Below, in pieces: positions 9,627 to 18,777 of a DNA stretch of 64,000 nucleotides. Source of the stretch: Pirellulaceae bacterium. Its GTDB lineage: Bacteria > Planctomycetota > Planctomycetia > Pirellulales > Pirellulaceae. The number at the start of each line of letters is the position of its first letter. Within the stretch, counting starts at the first letter, position 1. The DNA lies in contig JAHBXS010000004.1 of assembly GCA_019636375.1 (NCBI GenBank), positions 434,001-498,000 on the forward strand. Direction: 5' to 3'. Position numbers and translations under genes: made by a program. The notes below the pieces were generated by a model. The model was not told the DNA's origin. It saw nothing but the letters and a program-made list of their open reading frames with translations, and searched no databases.

Positions 9627-10108
9627 TCTGACTACGCAAAAACGTAAAGGGAACCTTCCGCCTTAACCTGTATCGATTGTTCTGAATCGAGCGCATGAGC
9701 CTGACGAGACGATTTTTCCGGTTCTACGGAAAGTGTCAGTTGAGCTTTTGGAATAATCGTTACAAATTATCCATTTTCAAAATCACCGGAGAAATGGCCA
9801 ACATCCAACTTCACACGAGAAAAGGCGGACTTCCGTCCAAATTTTGTGCGATTCCTAAGCTCGAATCAAATTTGGGAGTTTTTCCAAGCCGAGATAGAAG
9901 AGTTCAGGTCGCCCCAACCCCTTCAACCAGTTTTCCACATTTCGACGCCCTCTGGAGCCCTAAGTACTCGAGCGACTTTTCCGCCAATTCGCCCAGATTT
10001 TTCCCAGCCCCCAGTAGTCCTTGCGAACGGCTTGAACTCCCTCACTCAAACGTTAATATATGCAGCAATCTAGCGCCTGCGTTTTTTGGCAACTTTTGCG
10101 GCAAAATT
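9627..10108. other. Intergenic region between TPR gene and MerR-TPR gene
   Basis: The plus-strand frame of the downstream gene is open from an ATG at 9695, but the 138 extra residues are rich in Ser, Pro, Phe and Asn and show no domain; they look like translated non-coding DNA. The region likely holds the promoters of both divergent genes. No RNA gene or clear repeat was found. Confidence 0.4.
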
Positions 10109-11056
10109 GTGGCAACGACGACTTTGGAACCGAATCAAACCAACGAAGCCTCTTCCACATACGAGACGGCGGCGTATACGCTTGCGATGCTCTCAAAAAT
10201 TTTGGATGTTCCGAGCGGGTTGCTCCGGCGTTGGTACATCCGAGGGCTACTACTACCTGTTCGCCAAGTCAAACGGCTCCCCTATTTTGATTTTTCTCAG
10301 GTTATCGCCGCGCGAAACCTTGCAAGGATATTGTCCGATTCGCCCCACTCGGCCACCGTCGAAAAACAACTTGCGAGACTATCTAAAATTCGTCCGGACT
10401 GGCAGTCACTGTTATCTTCGCTCGATTTTGTTGTCAATGGACGCACCGTATTGATTCGCGAGTCGGGAGAACGTTTGGTTGACACCAGCGGGCAATTCCA
10501 CTTCGATTTTTATCACGATGAATCTGCGGAGGCCGACGAGCCGGTCCATTCAAGAATCTTCTCCATAACACCGCTTGACGATCGAGACTCACCCGAAACG
10601 GTCGAAGAACTACTGCAAATCGCCTTAGAACATGAGGATAACCAAGAACCGCAGGCCGCCATTGCCGCCTATCGACGCATGTTGCAGACATTTGGGCCGA
10701 CCGCCGATTCGTGCTTTGCAATCGCCGAAGTGTTTTATGCGATGGGGGACTTGGTCGCCGCCAGGGAGAGGTATTACAACGCTGTGGAACTGGACGAAGG
10801 CTTTGTAGAGGCCCTCGCCAATCTTGGATGTGTGTTGGTCGAGTTGGGTGAACTGAAAGAAGCTCGAAGAATTTTCGAGAGGGCCTTACGACATCATCCA
10901 GACTATCCCGACGTCCATTTCCACTTGGCCAAACTTCTGGACCAGCTAGAGCTACCTGATATTGCCATCGGGCATTGGGAGCGTTTTTTGGAATTGGCCC
11001 CTCGGACGCCCTGGTCTGATGAGGCATTGGAACGACTCGAACATCAATCGTCGTAA
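10109..11056 (+). CDS. MerR-like DNA-binding domain fused to TPR repeats
   Basis: About 315 residues if initiated at GTG 10109; ATG 10187 would cut into the first helix and the frame is open upstream to 9695, so the start is uncertain. The N-terminal 70 residues (YTLAMLSKILDVPSGLLRRW, then GLLLPVRQVKRLPYFDFSQV) match the winged-helix layout of MerR regulators: helix-turn-helix, then a wing. The C-terminal half has at least three tetratricopeptide repeats (ADSCFAIAEVFYAMGDLVAA; VEALANLGCVLVELGELKEA; PDVHFHLAKLLDQLELPDIA). A role as a transcription factor with a protein-binding module is inferred. The gene overlaps the convergent GlsB/YeaQ-like gene by 13 bases. Confidence 0.7.
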   Translation: MATTTLEPNQTNEASSTYETAAYTLAMLSKILDVPSGLLRRWYIRGLLLPVRQVKRLPYFDFSQVIAARNLARILSDSPHSATVEKQLARLSKIRPDWQSLLSSLDFVVNGRTVLIRESGERLVDTSGQFHFDFYHDESAEADEPVHSRIFSITPLDDRDSPETVEELLQIALEHEDNQEPQAAIAAYRRMLQTFGPTADSCFAIAEVFYAMGDLVAARERYYNAVELDEGFVEALANLGCVLVELGELKEARRIFERALRHHPDYPDVHFHLAKLLDQLELPDIAIGHWERFLELAPRTPWSDEALERLEHQSS

Positions 11057-11400
11057 GCGGTTCGATAGCGGCGTCGACGATGTTCTCTTCGGGACTCCAA
11101 GTCCCCTTCCAACATCCAATATCCACCCATCACTTTGTAAAACAACAGAAGCACAAAAGCCCCTCCGACCCCCGCGCTGAATCCCTCGATACTTAGAGGG
11201 CGAATGTCCTGAAGAGGATAGAAGAACTTCAAGATCGCGCAGCCAATCAACGTCCCTGCGATTCCCATCATCAGTGTCGCCAGTGTCCCCCCCGGTTCAC
11301 GTCCTGGCATCACCGCCATCGCAATCAGACCTAAAATCGTTCCGAACCCGATCCAAGTCAATGCGATATTTCCGTAATCCGACAAAAGTTCGAAGTTCAT
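11044..11400 (-). CDS. GlsB/YeaQ/YmgE-like small membrane protein
   Basis: A 118-residue protein with three hydrophobic segments (about residues 12-31, 38-58 and 72-92) and glycine-rich motifs (GFGTILGLIAMAVMPGREPG, GTLATLMMGIAGTLIG) that resemble the transglycosylase-associated GlsB/YeaQ family. The molecular role of that family is unknown; members are often stress-induced. A basic C-terminal tail (ESRREHRRRRYR) would face the cytoplasm. ATG at 11400 is preceded by GAGGAAT at a good distance. The last 13 bases overlap the convergent MerR-TPR gene. Confidence 0.7.
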   Translation of the reverse strand: MNFELLSDYGNIALTWIGFGTILGLIAMAVMPGREPGGTLATLMMGIAGTLIGCAILKFFYPLQDIRPLSIEGFSAGVGGAFVLLLFYKVMGGYWMLEGDLESRREHRRRRYRTAYDD

Positions 11401-11858
11401 ATATTCCTCAATTCCATTGACCCGAACCGGTAGATGTCACGATTCGGGACGTACGCGGACCAATCCCTCCAAGTCCGAACGCCAAATTTTCCGTCATTTC
11501 CCAAAGATCATAAAGGCCACTTTCAAACGCTAGCAACTTTCACGAAAATCGGCGGTTAAAGTCTTCCAGACCGAAACTCATGGCAACTTGAGAATTCTTT
11601 TGCCGACCTGCATAAACGAATTTTTAGTTTCGTGCAAATTTTTTTCGGGCGAATCTGTCGGTTGCCTCGTAAAAGTCTCTGACATTTCTCCGAAATCGGG
11701 GAAGAATTCGTCGGCCCGACTCTACTCGCAGCTTAGTATGCGGTGGTTGCCGAGCTTATCGCGATGGACCGCAGGCACAGATGCCTCAACAAAAGAATGT
11801 CCGTGTCGGTTGGAGGGAGGAAAACCGAGTCGGAGGTAGGAACAAAGGCAACGAGCCC
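11401..11858. other. Intergenic region before the LysM gene
   Basis: About 460 bases between divergent genes. It contains AT-rich tracts and a GGAGGTAGG (11832-11840) that sits too far (about 19 bases) from the preferred ATG at 11859 to be its ribosome site; AAAGG at 11845-11849 fits better. The LysM frame is open upstream to an ATG at 11781. Nothing else was recognised. Confidence 0.35.
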
Positions 11859-12734
11859 ATGCAACGGATAAATTTCACTCAACTCTTGGTCGCAGCGATT
11901 GCCTTGACCGTCGTTTTTTATTTGGTAATTAATTATCAAGGTGGGGATCTTCGCGGAACGAACATGACGATGACGGCGGATTTAGCTGACGATGATTTAA
12001 CCCTTCGTCAACCTCTGTTGCCTGGGCGTGAACCACCACCGCGAGAAGGCCAATCTGAGTTTTCTACAGATCAAAATTCCGCACGACTACCTGTTCGCAC
12101 TCCTGCCTTGCAGCTTCCTGAAGTGCAGATTCCTAGTGTTGGACTCAACGGTGAACAAGGCGCAAACCGCGTGCAACCGCAAATTGTTGAACCTGATTTT
12201 TCTCGTTTCAAGGTCGAACAATCGAACGAATCACGACTTGCCCCGATCAATAGCGCTGCGCCGATAACTGGCGAATCGGAGCAAGCGCCCCCAAGTCCCT
12301 GGGGCAAGCCAATTCAACCAGACAACCTTCAGGCCTATCGACCAATGCTTCCACCCGAGTCTGCTCAGGGTGGGAATTCGTGGTTGACACCAGAGATCAC
12401 CCAATTGAATCTTCGCGTTCGCGAGTCGCAATCTGAACCGCCACTGGGCCAAATTGAACAGCATCAACAGCAGCTTCGAAATCTCGCGTCGTTGACATCG
12501 ATAGCCGGAAGCCCGTCGTCCGGTGAGCCTTCGCGCCATCACTCCTTCCGCGTCCATGTGGTGCGTTCTGGTGAGACTCTGCAAGGGATCGCCAAGCGAT
12601 ATTATCATCGCGAGGACCCGTACCTTGAAATCTACGTGGCCAACCAAGATGTACTTTCAAGCCCCATCAATCTCCCTGTTGGCACCACCATCAAAATCCC
12701 AGACTTAGAAGGCTCGATCCTCGCAAACCAATAG
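11859..12734 (+). CDS. Membrane-anchored LysM-domain protein
   Basis: A 291-residue protein with an N-terminal membrane segment (about residues 6-24, FTQLLVAAIALTVVFYLVI), a long Pro/Gln/Ser-rich linker with little predicted structure, and a C-terminal LysM domain (about residues 230-285: HVVRSGETLQGIAKRYYHR, then NLPVGTTIKIP). LysM binds N-acetylglucosamine polymers such as peptidoglycan, so the protein probably tethers the inner membrane to the cell wall or matrix. The start at 11859 is preferred over ATG 11781 because the membrane segment then sits at the N-terminus. Confidence 0.78.
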   Translation: MQRINFTQLLVAAIALTVVFYLVINYQGGDLRGTNMTMTADLADDDLTLRQPLLPGREPPPREGQSEFSTDQNSARLPVRTPALQLPEVQIPSVGLNGEQGANRVQPQIVEPDFSRFKVEQSNESRLAPINSAAPITGESEQAPPSPWGKPIQPDNLQAYRPMLPPESAQGGNSWLTPEITQLNLRVRESQSEPPLGQIEQHQQQLRNLASLTSIAGSPSSGEPSRHHSFRVHVVRSGETLQGIAKRYYHREDPYLEIYVANQDVLSSPINLPVGTTIKIPDLEGSILANQ

Positions 12735-12799
12735 TCGAACGTTTAGGCCAAGCAACAAAGTTGTTTAAACGCCAAATAATGACAGTCGCCTCGGGGGGG

Positions 12800-13507
12800 T
12801 TAGGTTGAGAGGGGAAGGTCAGCGTTTTCGAAAGCATTGGCTACGCTTTTCAAAACTTCAACTTGGTCGTGGGGCATAACGGCGAACAACAATCGATACC
12901 GCCGAATGACCCCCTTTTCCATATTTTGAGAACGAAGTCTTGCCAATAGCTCAATCGAACTTTCGGACTGCCTGAATTCCATGCCGGAAAAATCGCTGGA
13001 GTGAATCATCAACAATATTGCAACCTCGGAGTTGCTGACAATCAATCCGTTGTCGGGAGACTCGGCTTCGAGCAAAGGGTTTTGAGAGTTGATCGTTCTA
13101 AAGAATTCACACCTTGTGGGGCTCGTACTGGAAGCCGTGAGTCCAACTTGATCAATCGGATCGGCATCCAGCAGAGGGGTTTGAACGGAAAGCGTTAATT
13201 CCAATGCAGATACCCGGTGACGGAGATCGCTTTCCAGCCAGGAATTGCCCGTTTGAAGCAACATTGAAATCTCAAGTGCCGAGTTCTCCCGTTGGAGAAA
13301 CCGTGCAAACATTTTTTCGTAACGGACGAAATGGTCTGCTAATTCGGTCGCGGATGAGTTTAACGCCGGTAGAGAGAAAACTGCTGAGTGCATTCCGGCA
13401 CAGGCTGCCTCAACGCCCTTTTCCGGCCGCCGCAGATCGAATCGGTAGGATGCAAATCGGTCGGAGATTAACCGATAGTTGTCCTTGGCTCCCCAAGTGT
13501 CAAGCAT
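12800..13507 (-). CDS. Hypothetical protein with two internal repeats
   Basis: A 235-residue protein that I cannot place in a family. It has no signal peptide or membrane segment. Two stretches resemble each other (TPLLDADPIDQVGLTASSTS and NPLLEAESPDNGLIVSNSEV), suggesting a duplicated fold of roughly 40-50 residues. ATG at 13507 has no Shine-Dalgarno; it lies 16 bases behind the stop of a 52-codon frame that overlaps an intrinsic terminator, so expression could be coupled to that leader. Function is unknown. Confidence 0.55.
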   Translation of the reverse strand: MLDTWGAKDNYRLISDRFASYRFDLRRPEKGVEAACAGMHSAVFSLPALNSSATELADHFVRYEKMFARFLQRENSALEISMLLQTGNSWLESDLRHRVSALELTLSVQTPLLDADPIDQVGLTASSTSPTRCEFFRTINSQNPLLEAESPDNGLIVSNSEVAILLMIHSSDFSGMEFRQSESSIELLARLRSQNMEKGVIRRYRLLFAVMPHDQVEVLKSVANAFENADLPLST

Positions 13508-13523
13508 TTTTTAAATTTCAAAT

Positions 13524-13682
13524 CTACATCGAGGTGCTTAGAATAAAGTTGGCCTTATGGCCATTGGGACAAAATGCGTTAACCTGTTTAAAACTCTTGA
13601 TTTCGGAAACAAAAAACCCCGTCGTCAGTAAACTAACGACGGGGCCGGAACAGAGAAGAGGCCATAAGTAGGCCAGACGCAT
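13524..13682 (-). CDS. Possible leader peptide spanning an intrinsic terminator
   Basis: A 52-codon frame begins at ATG 13682 with a near-perfect ribosome site (AGGAGG, 4 bases away), much stronger than most sites in this window. Its codons run straight through the terminator hairpin at 13611-13644 and stop at 13524, 16 bases before the hypothetical gene at 13507. The peptide (starting MRLAYLWPLLCSG) has no family. Translation through the hairpin could relieve termination, as in attenuation, but the frame could also be a chance reading of a small RNA or leader. Confidence 0.35.
   Translation of the reverse strand: MRLAYLWPLLCSGPVVSLLTTGFFVSEIKSFKQVNAFCPNGHKANFILSTSM
13611..13644 (-). terminator. 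Intrinsic terminator within a leader region
   Basis: CCCCGTCGT (13617-13625) and ACGACGGGG (13636-13644) form a perfect 9-bp stem, with AGT/ACT extending the loop pairing. On the minus strand the stem is followed by six T residues (13616-13611). No annotated minus-strand gene lies to its right before the plus-strand phosphatase gene, so it must act on a short leader or small RNA transcript that starts between about 13690 and 13860. Confidence 0.75.
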
Positions 13683-13860
13683 CCGCCCTCCTACATTCGA
13701 AATTCTAACAAAGTTCCCAACTAATTCCAGCAAATAAAGTCGTTTTTTTTCAATTTCCACTAAAATCTAGCTCCGCTTTTCGCAACAAGTTGCCTTCTTG
13801 GGCCGCAAGCAATCGAAGTTGGACCATGACGAAATCCCCAAAACCCTTAATAGCACAACC

Positions 13861-14649
13861 ATGACAAATCGAGAACAACGGGAAAAATATGCTGAGTTTG
13901 CGAGGGTCCTTGCCCGTCAGGTTGGCGAATTCCTATTGCCGTTGTCAGGTAAAACGGATTACCGAGAGAAAAGACCTGGGGATGTGGTGACCAAGGCCGA
14001 CGAGGAAGCCCAATCCCTGATTTTCGATGAAATCAGACGTCATTTCCCGGAAACTGGACTGTTGGGCGAGGAAAACGCTCCGAATTCCGACTGGGATCGT
14101 GGGCTATGCTGGGTTGTTGACCCAATTGACGGAACTAGAAATTTTATTGCCGGGTTGCCGTCGTTTAGCGTTTCAATTGGGTTGTTTCAGGATGGTGAAC
14201 CCCTTGTGGGAGTCGTGCATGACCCTTTCCTTTCCGAAACATTTTCCGCGATTCGCGGGGAAGGAACCTGGAAAAACGGGGCTCAAATCCAAAAATCCCG
14301 TACGACATCGCTTGACCGTTCGCTTTTGGTGAGTAGTTTTCCACCAAAAGTTCGCCCCGATGAACCAGAATTATTGCGATTTAACCGTGTCGTGCAGCGA
14401 GCGTCGATGAGGCGTTTAGGGTCGGCCGCTCTCAATCTTTGCTACGTCGCATGTGGACGTCTTGACGGTTACTGGGCATCAACCCTAAACATTTGGGACA
14501 TCGCCGCAGGAATGTTGATCGCCGACGAAGCAGGTTGCGTGATCCAGAATTTTCAAGGGGACCGATTTCGAATCGGCGATGCTGAATTTTGTGTGACGGC
14601 CACGCCGGAGCTAGCCGCAGAATTACTTCCCCTTTTGTCGATTGGTTAG
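13861..14649 (+). CDS. Inositol monophosphatase family phosphatase
   Basis: Mg2+-dependent phosphatase of the IMPase/FBPase superfamily; substrates in bacteria include inositol-1-phosphate, histidinol phosphate and 3'-phosphoadenosine 5'-phosphate. The 262-residue product shows the metal site: E70/E71 in LLGEENA, the signature WVVDPIDGTRNF (D87, D90) and WDIAAGMLIADEAGC near residue 215. All catalytic acids are present. ATG 13861 is chosen over a TTG 21 codons upstream. The neighbours do not fix the substrate. Confidence 0.9.
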   Translation: MTNREQREKYAEFARVLARQVGEFLLPLSGKTDYREKRPGDVVTKADEEAQSLIFDEIRRHFPETGLLGEENAPNSDWDRGLCWVVDPIDGTRNFIAGLPSFSVSIGLFQDGEPLVGVVHDPFLSETFSAIRGEGTWKNGAQIQKSRTTSLDRSLLVSSFPPKVRPDEPELLRFNRVVQRASMRRLGSAALNLCYVACGRLDGYWASTLNIWDIAAGMLIADEAGCVIQNFQGDRFRIGDAEFCVTATPELAAELLPLLSIG

Positions 14650-14994
14650 ACTTCGATTGAACCGAGCAACGGATTTGAACGCCCGTTTTTTGAAGGATGT
14701 AATCTCAATATTAGGGTAGTACGATTTAAACGGGAAAATATTTTCCTGTCGATTCCTGCTATTCTTCTCGTTTTTTTAAATAGTTGGGCGATTTTGGTTC
14801 GTCTTACACTTGATTGTCCCAATGAAGTGCCGCCCTCTGAGCGAGACTTGGAATTTCTTTAAAAATTATTGAAAAACCAAGGTTTTAGCGTTATCATTGA
14901 GGTTTGGGAGGGCCTTCAAAGTCTCCCAATTAGATTCATTGCTATCCATGTTTAGCTCTTCAGTCCACACCTTGCACAAAGTTGCCAACGAACC
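14650..14994 (+). promoter_or_regulatory. Intergenic region with a good sigma70-like promoter (14869-14897)
   Basis: TTGAAA (14869-14874) and TATCAT (14892-14897) are 17 bases apart, five of six consensus matches each for the -35 (TTGACA) and -10 (TATAAT) boxes. Transcription would start near 14904 and leave a leader of about 90 bases before the surface-protein ATG at 14995. The remaining 200 bases upstream are AT-rich and without recognisable features. Confidence 0.5.
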
Positions 14995-17328
14995 ATGAAA
15001 TCGAAACGTCCAAAGCGCACCCAAGCCAATGAACTTCAATATGATCGCTTAGAAGAAAGGCAACTGTTGGCAGCAGATTTGATTCGTGCTCCGATTGTCA
15101 ACTTGCCGCAAGACAAAAACCTAGTTGTCAATTCGGGTTTCGAGCAGGCAACCGGTGGCGTCAACAACATGTATAACGTCAACAACGTACCGGGCTGGAA
15201 CACGGTTGCCGGCGGAGGTAACCAAGTCAAATTGTTCCCTATCGGTTCAAATTCTCGCGGGAACGTTTTGCAGATTGACCATACGGCAAATCAGCGCGAT
15301 GGCATTTATCAAGACATCGCGGTGAAAAATGGTCGTCAGTATTTGATTTCTTTTGAGCTGCGAAGTTTTAGAACGGGATCAGCGCAGGGAACCCAGGATA
15401 TCGAAGTTTTATGGAACGGCGTTAGCTTGGGGGTCTTCAGCCCGACAGAACGTTTTGAAAGGTACCGATTAATGACCCCGGTATCGACCAACAGTTCGGC
15501 TCGATTGGAGTTTCGCGAAGCGGCCAGTCAAGGCAGCTCAGGTGACGATGGAATTGGGGCGTTGTTAGATAATGTTCAAGTCGTCCAACTTACGAACAAT
15601 TCCCTGCGAAATGGTGGTTTTGAAAATGGCACCTCTGCGGGCGAAAACTCAAAGGTTTTTGGTTGGCATAAGCGAGGTACAACTCCGTTTGTGATTTTGC
15701 CTCAGACCGGTCCTGCCAATGAAACGATTCTAAAGTTGGATAGCGATTCCGATAATGTTGACCTCATTCGTCAGAATATTCAGACCACCGCCGATCAGAC
15801 CTATTTGATCTCCTTCAATGCGAGATTGGCCCCCGGCCAAACCCCAGGTCAATTAGCGAGCCAACTTCGGGTGAGGTTTGGTGATCAGTTTGTCGGCGTT
15901 GTGCTGCCGACTCAAGAGTGGAACCGATTCCATCTACTTGCTCGTGCAAACGGAGACAGCAGTGACCTTGTGTTGCGAGAAGCGGGAATAAAAAATGGCG
16001 CCCCGCACACGGGTGACGGCCTTGGCCCTTGGATCAGCGACGTGCAAGTGACTCGGGTCACGGCGAATTGGGAACTAGGAATCCAGCGTCCCAATAGTCC
16101 GGTCAAGCACACTGTCGGATCTGAGCCGACTCCGCTCATGAATGAGAACCTCACCGTTTTCAATCGCGTTCGCACTCAGTTGACCCATGCTACGATTTCA
16201 ATTTTGAATCGACTAAACGGTGCGAATGAAATTTTGTCTGCTGTTACCACTGGAACCGCAATCACGGCGGTTTTTGATGCGGCTCGAGGAGTGTTGACGT
16301 TAACGGGTACGGACTCGATTCAGAATTACAAACAAGTCCTAGAGTCAGTTGCCTATAAAAATATTGCGTCAGACGCGATTGGTGGAACTCGGCAGGTTCG
16401 AGTTGCCATCAACGACCAAGGTGCAGTCAGTGATTCGTTACTCATTTCAGTTAACGTCGAAACAAACCAAGCCCCTTTGTTGACTCCGATTTCGAACCAA
16501 ACGATCAACGCGGGCCAAGAGTTCGTTCTGCAAGTGAACGCCACCGATCCAAATGGCGATCCATTGACCTATTCGATCGAAGCTTCAGGCACCGCTTTAA
16601 GAGCGGATGAGACAGGTCCCACCATCTCTTCGTCGGGGGAATTCCGTTGGACGCCGGATCAAGGTGGGATTTTGAATGTGAAAGTCACCGTTACTGATTC
16701 GCATGGAGCAAGCGCTTCCGAGTCGTTTGTTTTGACCAGTCAATTGAATCTGCCACTGAGCGGCTTTCAACCTTTTTCAGGTCAACGACAACTTTCCTTC
16801 GTACCGCCATCCCTGAGAGATAGGATTTATACACAAGCCCCGGCGATGAACATCGACACGAGTAAAAATTATCGTGCAACGATTCATACGGATTTAGGTA
16901 TCTTGGAGCTTGACCTGTTCGCAAGCCAGGCTCCAATCGCAGTGAATAGTTTTGTGAACCTTGTCCGCGATGGTTATTACGATGGCTTGAATTTCCATCG
17001 GGTGATCAATGATTTGGGAAATCGATTTGTAGCCCAAGGGGGAGACCCGTTGGGAGTTGGCACGGGTGGTCCTGGCTACGTTTTTGTCGATGAGACCGAT
17101 GCCTCGCTAAAGTTTGACAAGGCCGGTGTTTTGGCTATGGCCAATTCAGGACCAACGACCAATGGCAGCCAGTTCTTTATCACTTACTCTCCGCAACCGC
17201 ATCTTGATGGCAAGCACACAATTTTTGGGCAGCTAGTTAGCGGAAGCGGTGTCTTGGATCAATTCCAATCAACTCAGGGTAGTTCAGATAGGGTGATTAT
17301 GAGACGAGTTATCATCACGGAAATCTAA
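14995..17328 (+). CDS. Secreted surface protein with carbohydrate-binding-like repeats, cadherin-like domain and C-terminal cyclophilin
   Basis: A 777-residue protein. The N-terminus is basic and carries YDRLEERQLLAAD, the motif found at the start of many large exported planctomycete proteins. Two similar beta-rich units follow (about 40-200 and 200-360; each has an N-S-GFE or N-GGFE start and a NVQVV/DVQVTRV end), resembling DUF642/carbohydrate-binding folds. A cadherin/Ig-like unit contains TPISNQTINAGQEF and TDPNGDPLTYSI. Residues about 620-777 are a complete cyclophilin-type peptidyl-prolyl isomerase (FVNLVRDGYYDGLNFHRVI, FVAQGGDP, GSQFFIT, LDGKHTIFGQL). An exported isomerase on a cell-surface scaffold is inferred. 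Confidence 0.82.
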   Translation: MKSKRPKRTQANELQYDRLEERQLLAADLIRAPIVNLPQDKNLVVNSGFEQATGGVNNMYNVNNVPGWNTVAGGGNQVKLFPIGSNSRGNVLQIDHTANQRDGIYQDIAVKNGRQYLISFELRSFRTGSAQGTQDIEVLWNGVSLGVFSPTERFERYRLMTPVSTNSSARLEFREAASQGSSGDDGIGALLDNVQVVQLTNNSLRNGGFENGTSAGENSKVFGWHKRGTTPFVILPQTGPANETILKLDSDSDNVDLIRQNIQTTADQTYLISFNARLAPGQTPGQLASQLRVRFGDQFVGVVLPTQEWNRFHLLARANGDSSDLVLREAGIKNGAPHTGDGLGPWISDVQVTRVTANWELGIQRPNSPVKHTVGSEPTPLMNENLTVFNRVRTQLTHATISILNRLNGANEILSAVTTGTAITAVFDAARGVLTLTGTDSIQNYKQVLESVAYKNIASDAIGGTRQVRVAINDQGAVSDSLLISVNVETNQAPLLTPISNQTINAGQEFVLQVNATDPNGDPLTYSIEASGTALRADETGPTISSSGEFRWTPDQGGILNVKVTVTDSHGASASESFVLTSQLNLPLSGFQPFSGQRQLSFVPPSLRDRIYTQAPAMNIDTSKNYRATIHTDLGILELDLFASQAPIAVNSFVNLVRDGYYDGLNFHRVINDLGNRFVAQGGDPLGVGTGGPGYVFVDETDASLKFDKAGVLAMANSGPTTNGSQFFITYSPQPHLDGKHTIFGQLVSGSGVLDQFQSTQGSSDRVIMRRVIITEI

Positions 17329-17578
17329 GCCTTGGTATTGGAAAAAGAGAAGCAACCTAATTTGTCGCACCATTGCTTGGCATGGGCAGCAGAATTCATT
17401 GAAAAAACGTATTTTGGGCGATTGTCAGAGAGTTCGTCATCGGCAAGAATTTAAGCAGGTAGAGTAGGTAGTTTGAGTTTGGCCGGTATCGGTCGTCCGT
17501 CCAACTTTGGCGTTGTCGGTAGACAACTCATTCATTAGAGGGCGTTCTAAGGTTTCATTTCTATTCAGGGATGTCTGC

Positions 17579-18727
17579 ATGTCGAGTTCCCGATTGATCA
17601 AAATTTTTGACACGACCCTTCGCGATGGGGAGCAGTCTCCCGGCGCGAGCATGAATCACCAAGAGAAACTTGCGATCGCTCAGGCTCTCGTAGATTTGGG
17701 AGTCGATGTGATCGAAGCGGGATTTCCGATTGCCTCGCCAGATGATTTTGAGGCCGTTCGCGAAATCGCCATCAACTTCAAGGGTCCAGAGATTTGCGGG
17801 CTAGCGCGTTGCAACGATGCCGACATTGATCGGGCTTGGGAAGCCTTGAAACATGCAGATCGACCGAGAATTCACGTTTTCCTGGCGACAAGCCCAATTC
17901 ATCGTGAACACAAATTGAAAATGACTTGTGACGAGGTTGTTGCTCGAGCCGTCAAGGGAGTTGAAAGAGCAGCCAACTATTGCTCAAACGTAGAGTTCTC
18001 ACCTGAAGACGCAGGGCGTACTGAGTTAGATTTCTTATGCCGTGTTGTCGAAGCGGTCATTGCTGCCGGAGCTAACACGGTCAACATCCCCGATACGGTG
18101 GGCTATGCGACGCCGATGGAAATGGGACGAGTTATCAAGACGCTTAGGGATCGGGTTCCAAATATTGAAAAAGCCGTGCTAAGCGTTCATTGCCACAATG
18201 ACTTGGGACTGGCCGTTGCCAACAGCTTAGCCGCGATTGAAAACGGAGCTGGTCAGGTTGAATGCACGATAAACGGTATCGGCGAACGAGCGGGGAATTG
18301 CTCTCTTGAAGAGATCGTCATGGCGCTTCGGACTCGTAACGATTTTTACCGATGCGATACCGGGATTGACTCGACGAAATTGGTCCCCACGAGTCGTTTA
18401 GTCTCGGAAACGACCGGCTTGTTGGTACAACGCAACAAGGCAATCGTAGGCCGAAATGCATTTGCCCATGAAGCTGGAATTCACCAAGACGGGATGCTGA
18501 AAGAACGCACGACGTACGAAATTATGCGTCCCGAAGATGTAGGTCTTAGCAGTACCGATTTAGTGTTGGGCAAACACAGTGGGCGGGCAGCTCTCAATGA
18601 TCGCTTGCGACGTCTGGGATTCGATTTAACAGGCGATGACTTAAATAGAGTCTTTGAGGAATTCAAAAAATTAGCCGACCGCAAAAAGGAAGTTCTAGAC
18701 GACGACTTGGTTGCTTTAGTGCAATAA
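17579..18727 (+). CDS. leuA: 2-isopropylmalate synthase lacking the C-terminal regulatory domain
   Basis: First committed step of leucine synthesis: acetyl-CoA plus 2-oxoisovalerate. The 382-residue product starts at ATG 17579, 8 bases after AGGGA. It carries the TIM-barrel signatures [16 protein letters not shown] and [17 protein letters not shown] and [13 protein letters not shown], then the linker subdomains through [14 protein letters not shown] and [17 protein letters not shown]. The protein then stops, whereas typical LeuA enzymes (about 510-560 residues) continue with the leucine-binding allosteric domain. The next 150 bases contain only a terminator in any frame, so this is a natural end, not a frameshift visible here. 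A related role (citramalate or homocitrate synthase) cannot be excluded. Confidence 0.85.
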   Translation: MSSSRLIKIFDTTLRDGEQSPGASMNHQEKLAIAQALVDLGVDVIEAGFPIASPDDFEAVREIAINFKGPEICGLARCNDADIDRAWEALKHADRPRIHVFLATSPIHREHKLKMTCDEVVARAVKGVERAANYCSNVEFSPEDAGRTELDFLCRVVEAVIAAGANTVNIPDTVGYATPMEMGRVIKTLRDRVPNIEKAVLSVHCHNDLGLAVANSLAAIENGAGQVECTINGIGERAGNCSLEEIVMALRTRNDFYRCDTGIDSTKLVPTSRLVSETTGLLVQRNKAIVGRNAFAHEAGIHQDGMLKERTTYEIMRPEDVGLSSTDLVLGKHSGRAALNDRLRRLGFDLTGDDLNRVFEEFKKLADRKKEVLDDDLVALVQ

Positions 18728-18734
18728 GCCCTTG

Positions 18735-18777
18735 ATAAAAAAAAAAACGCGATGTGGGAGGTTCCCAAACCGCGTTT
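18735..18777. terminator. Bidirectional terminator between leuA and the Wza-like lipoprotein gene
   Basis: AAACGCG (18745-18751) pairs with CGCGTTT (18771-18777), and inside it TGGGA pairs with TCCCA. On the minus strand the stem is followed by a run of about twelve T residues, so it mainly terminates the minus-strand polysaccharide export gene; the plus-strand tail after leuA (TTTCATTT) is weaker. Confidence 0.75.

Noticed and set aside
9695-10108. N-terminal extension of the MerR-TPR gene from ATG 9695
   Set aside because: The extra 138 residues are low in charged residues and rich in Phe, Pro and Ser with no domain; they look like translated upstream DNA.
10434-11126. 230-codon minus-strand frame
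   Set aside because: Antisense to the TPR repeats of the MerR-TPR gene; composition (Arg/Pro-rich) is typical of a shadow frame.
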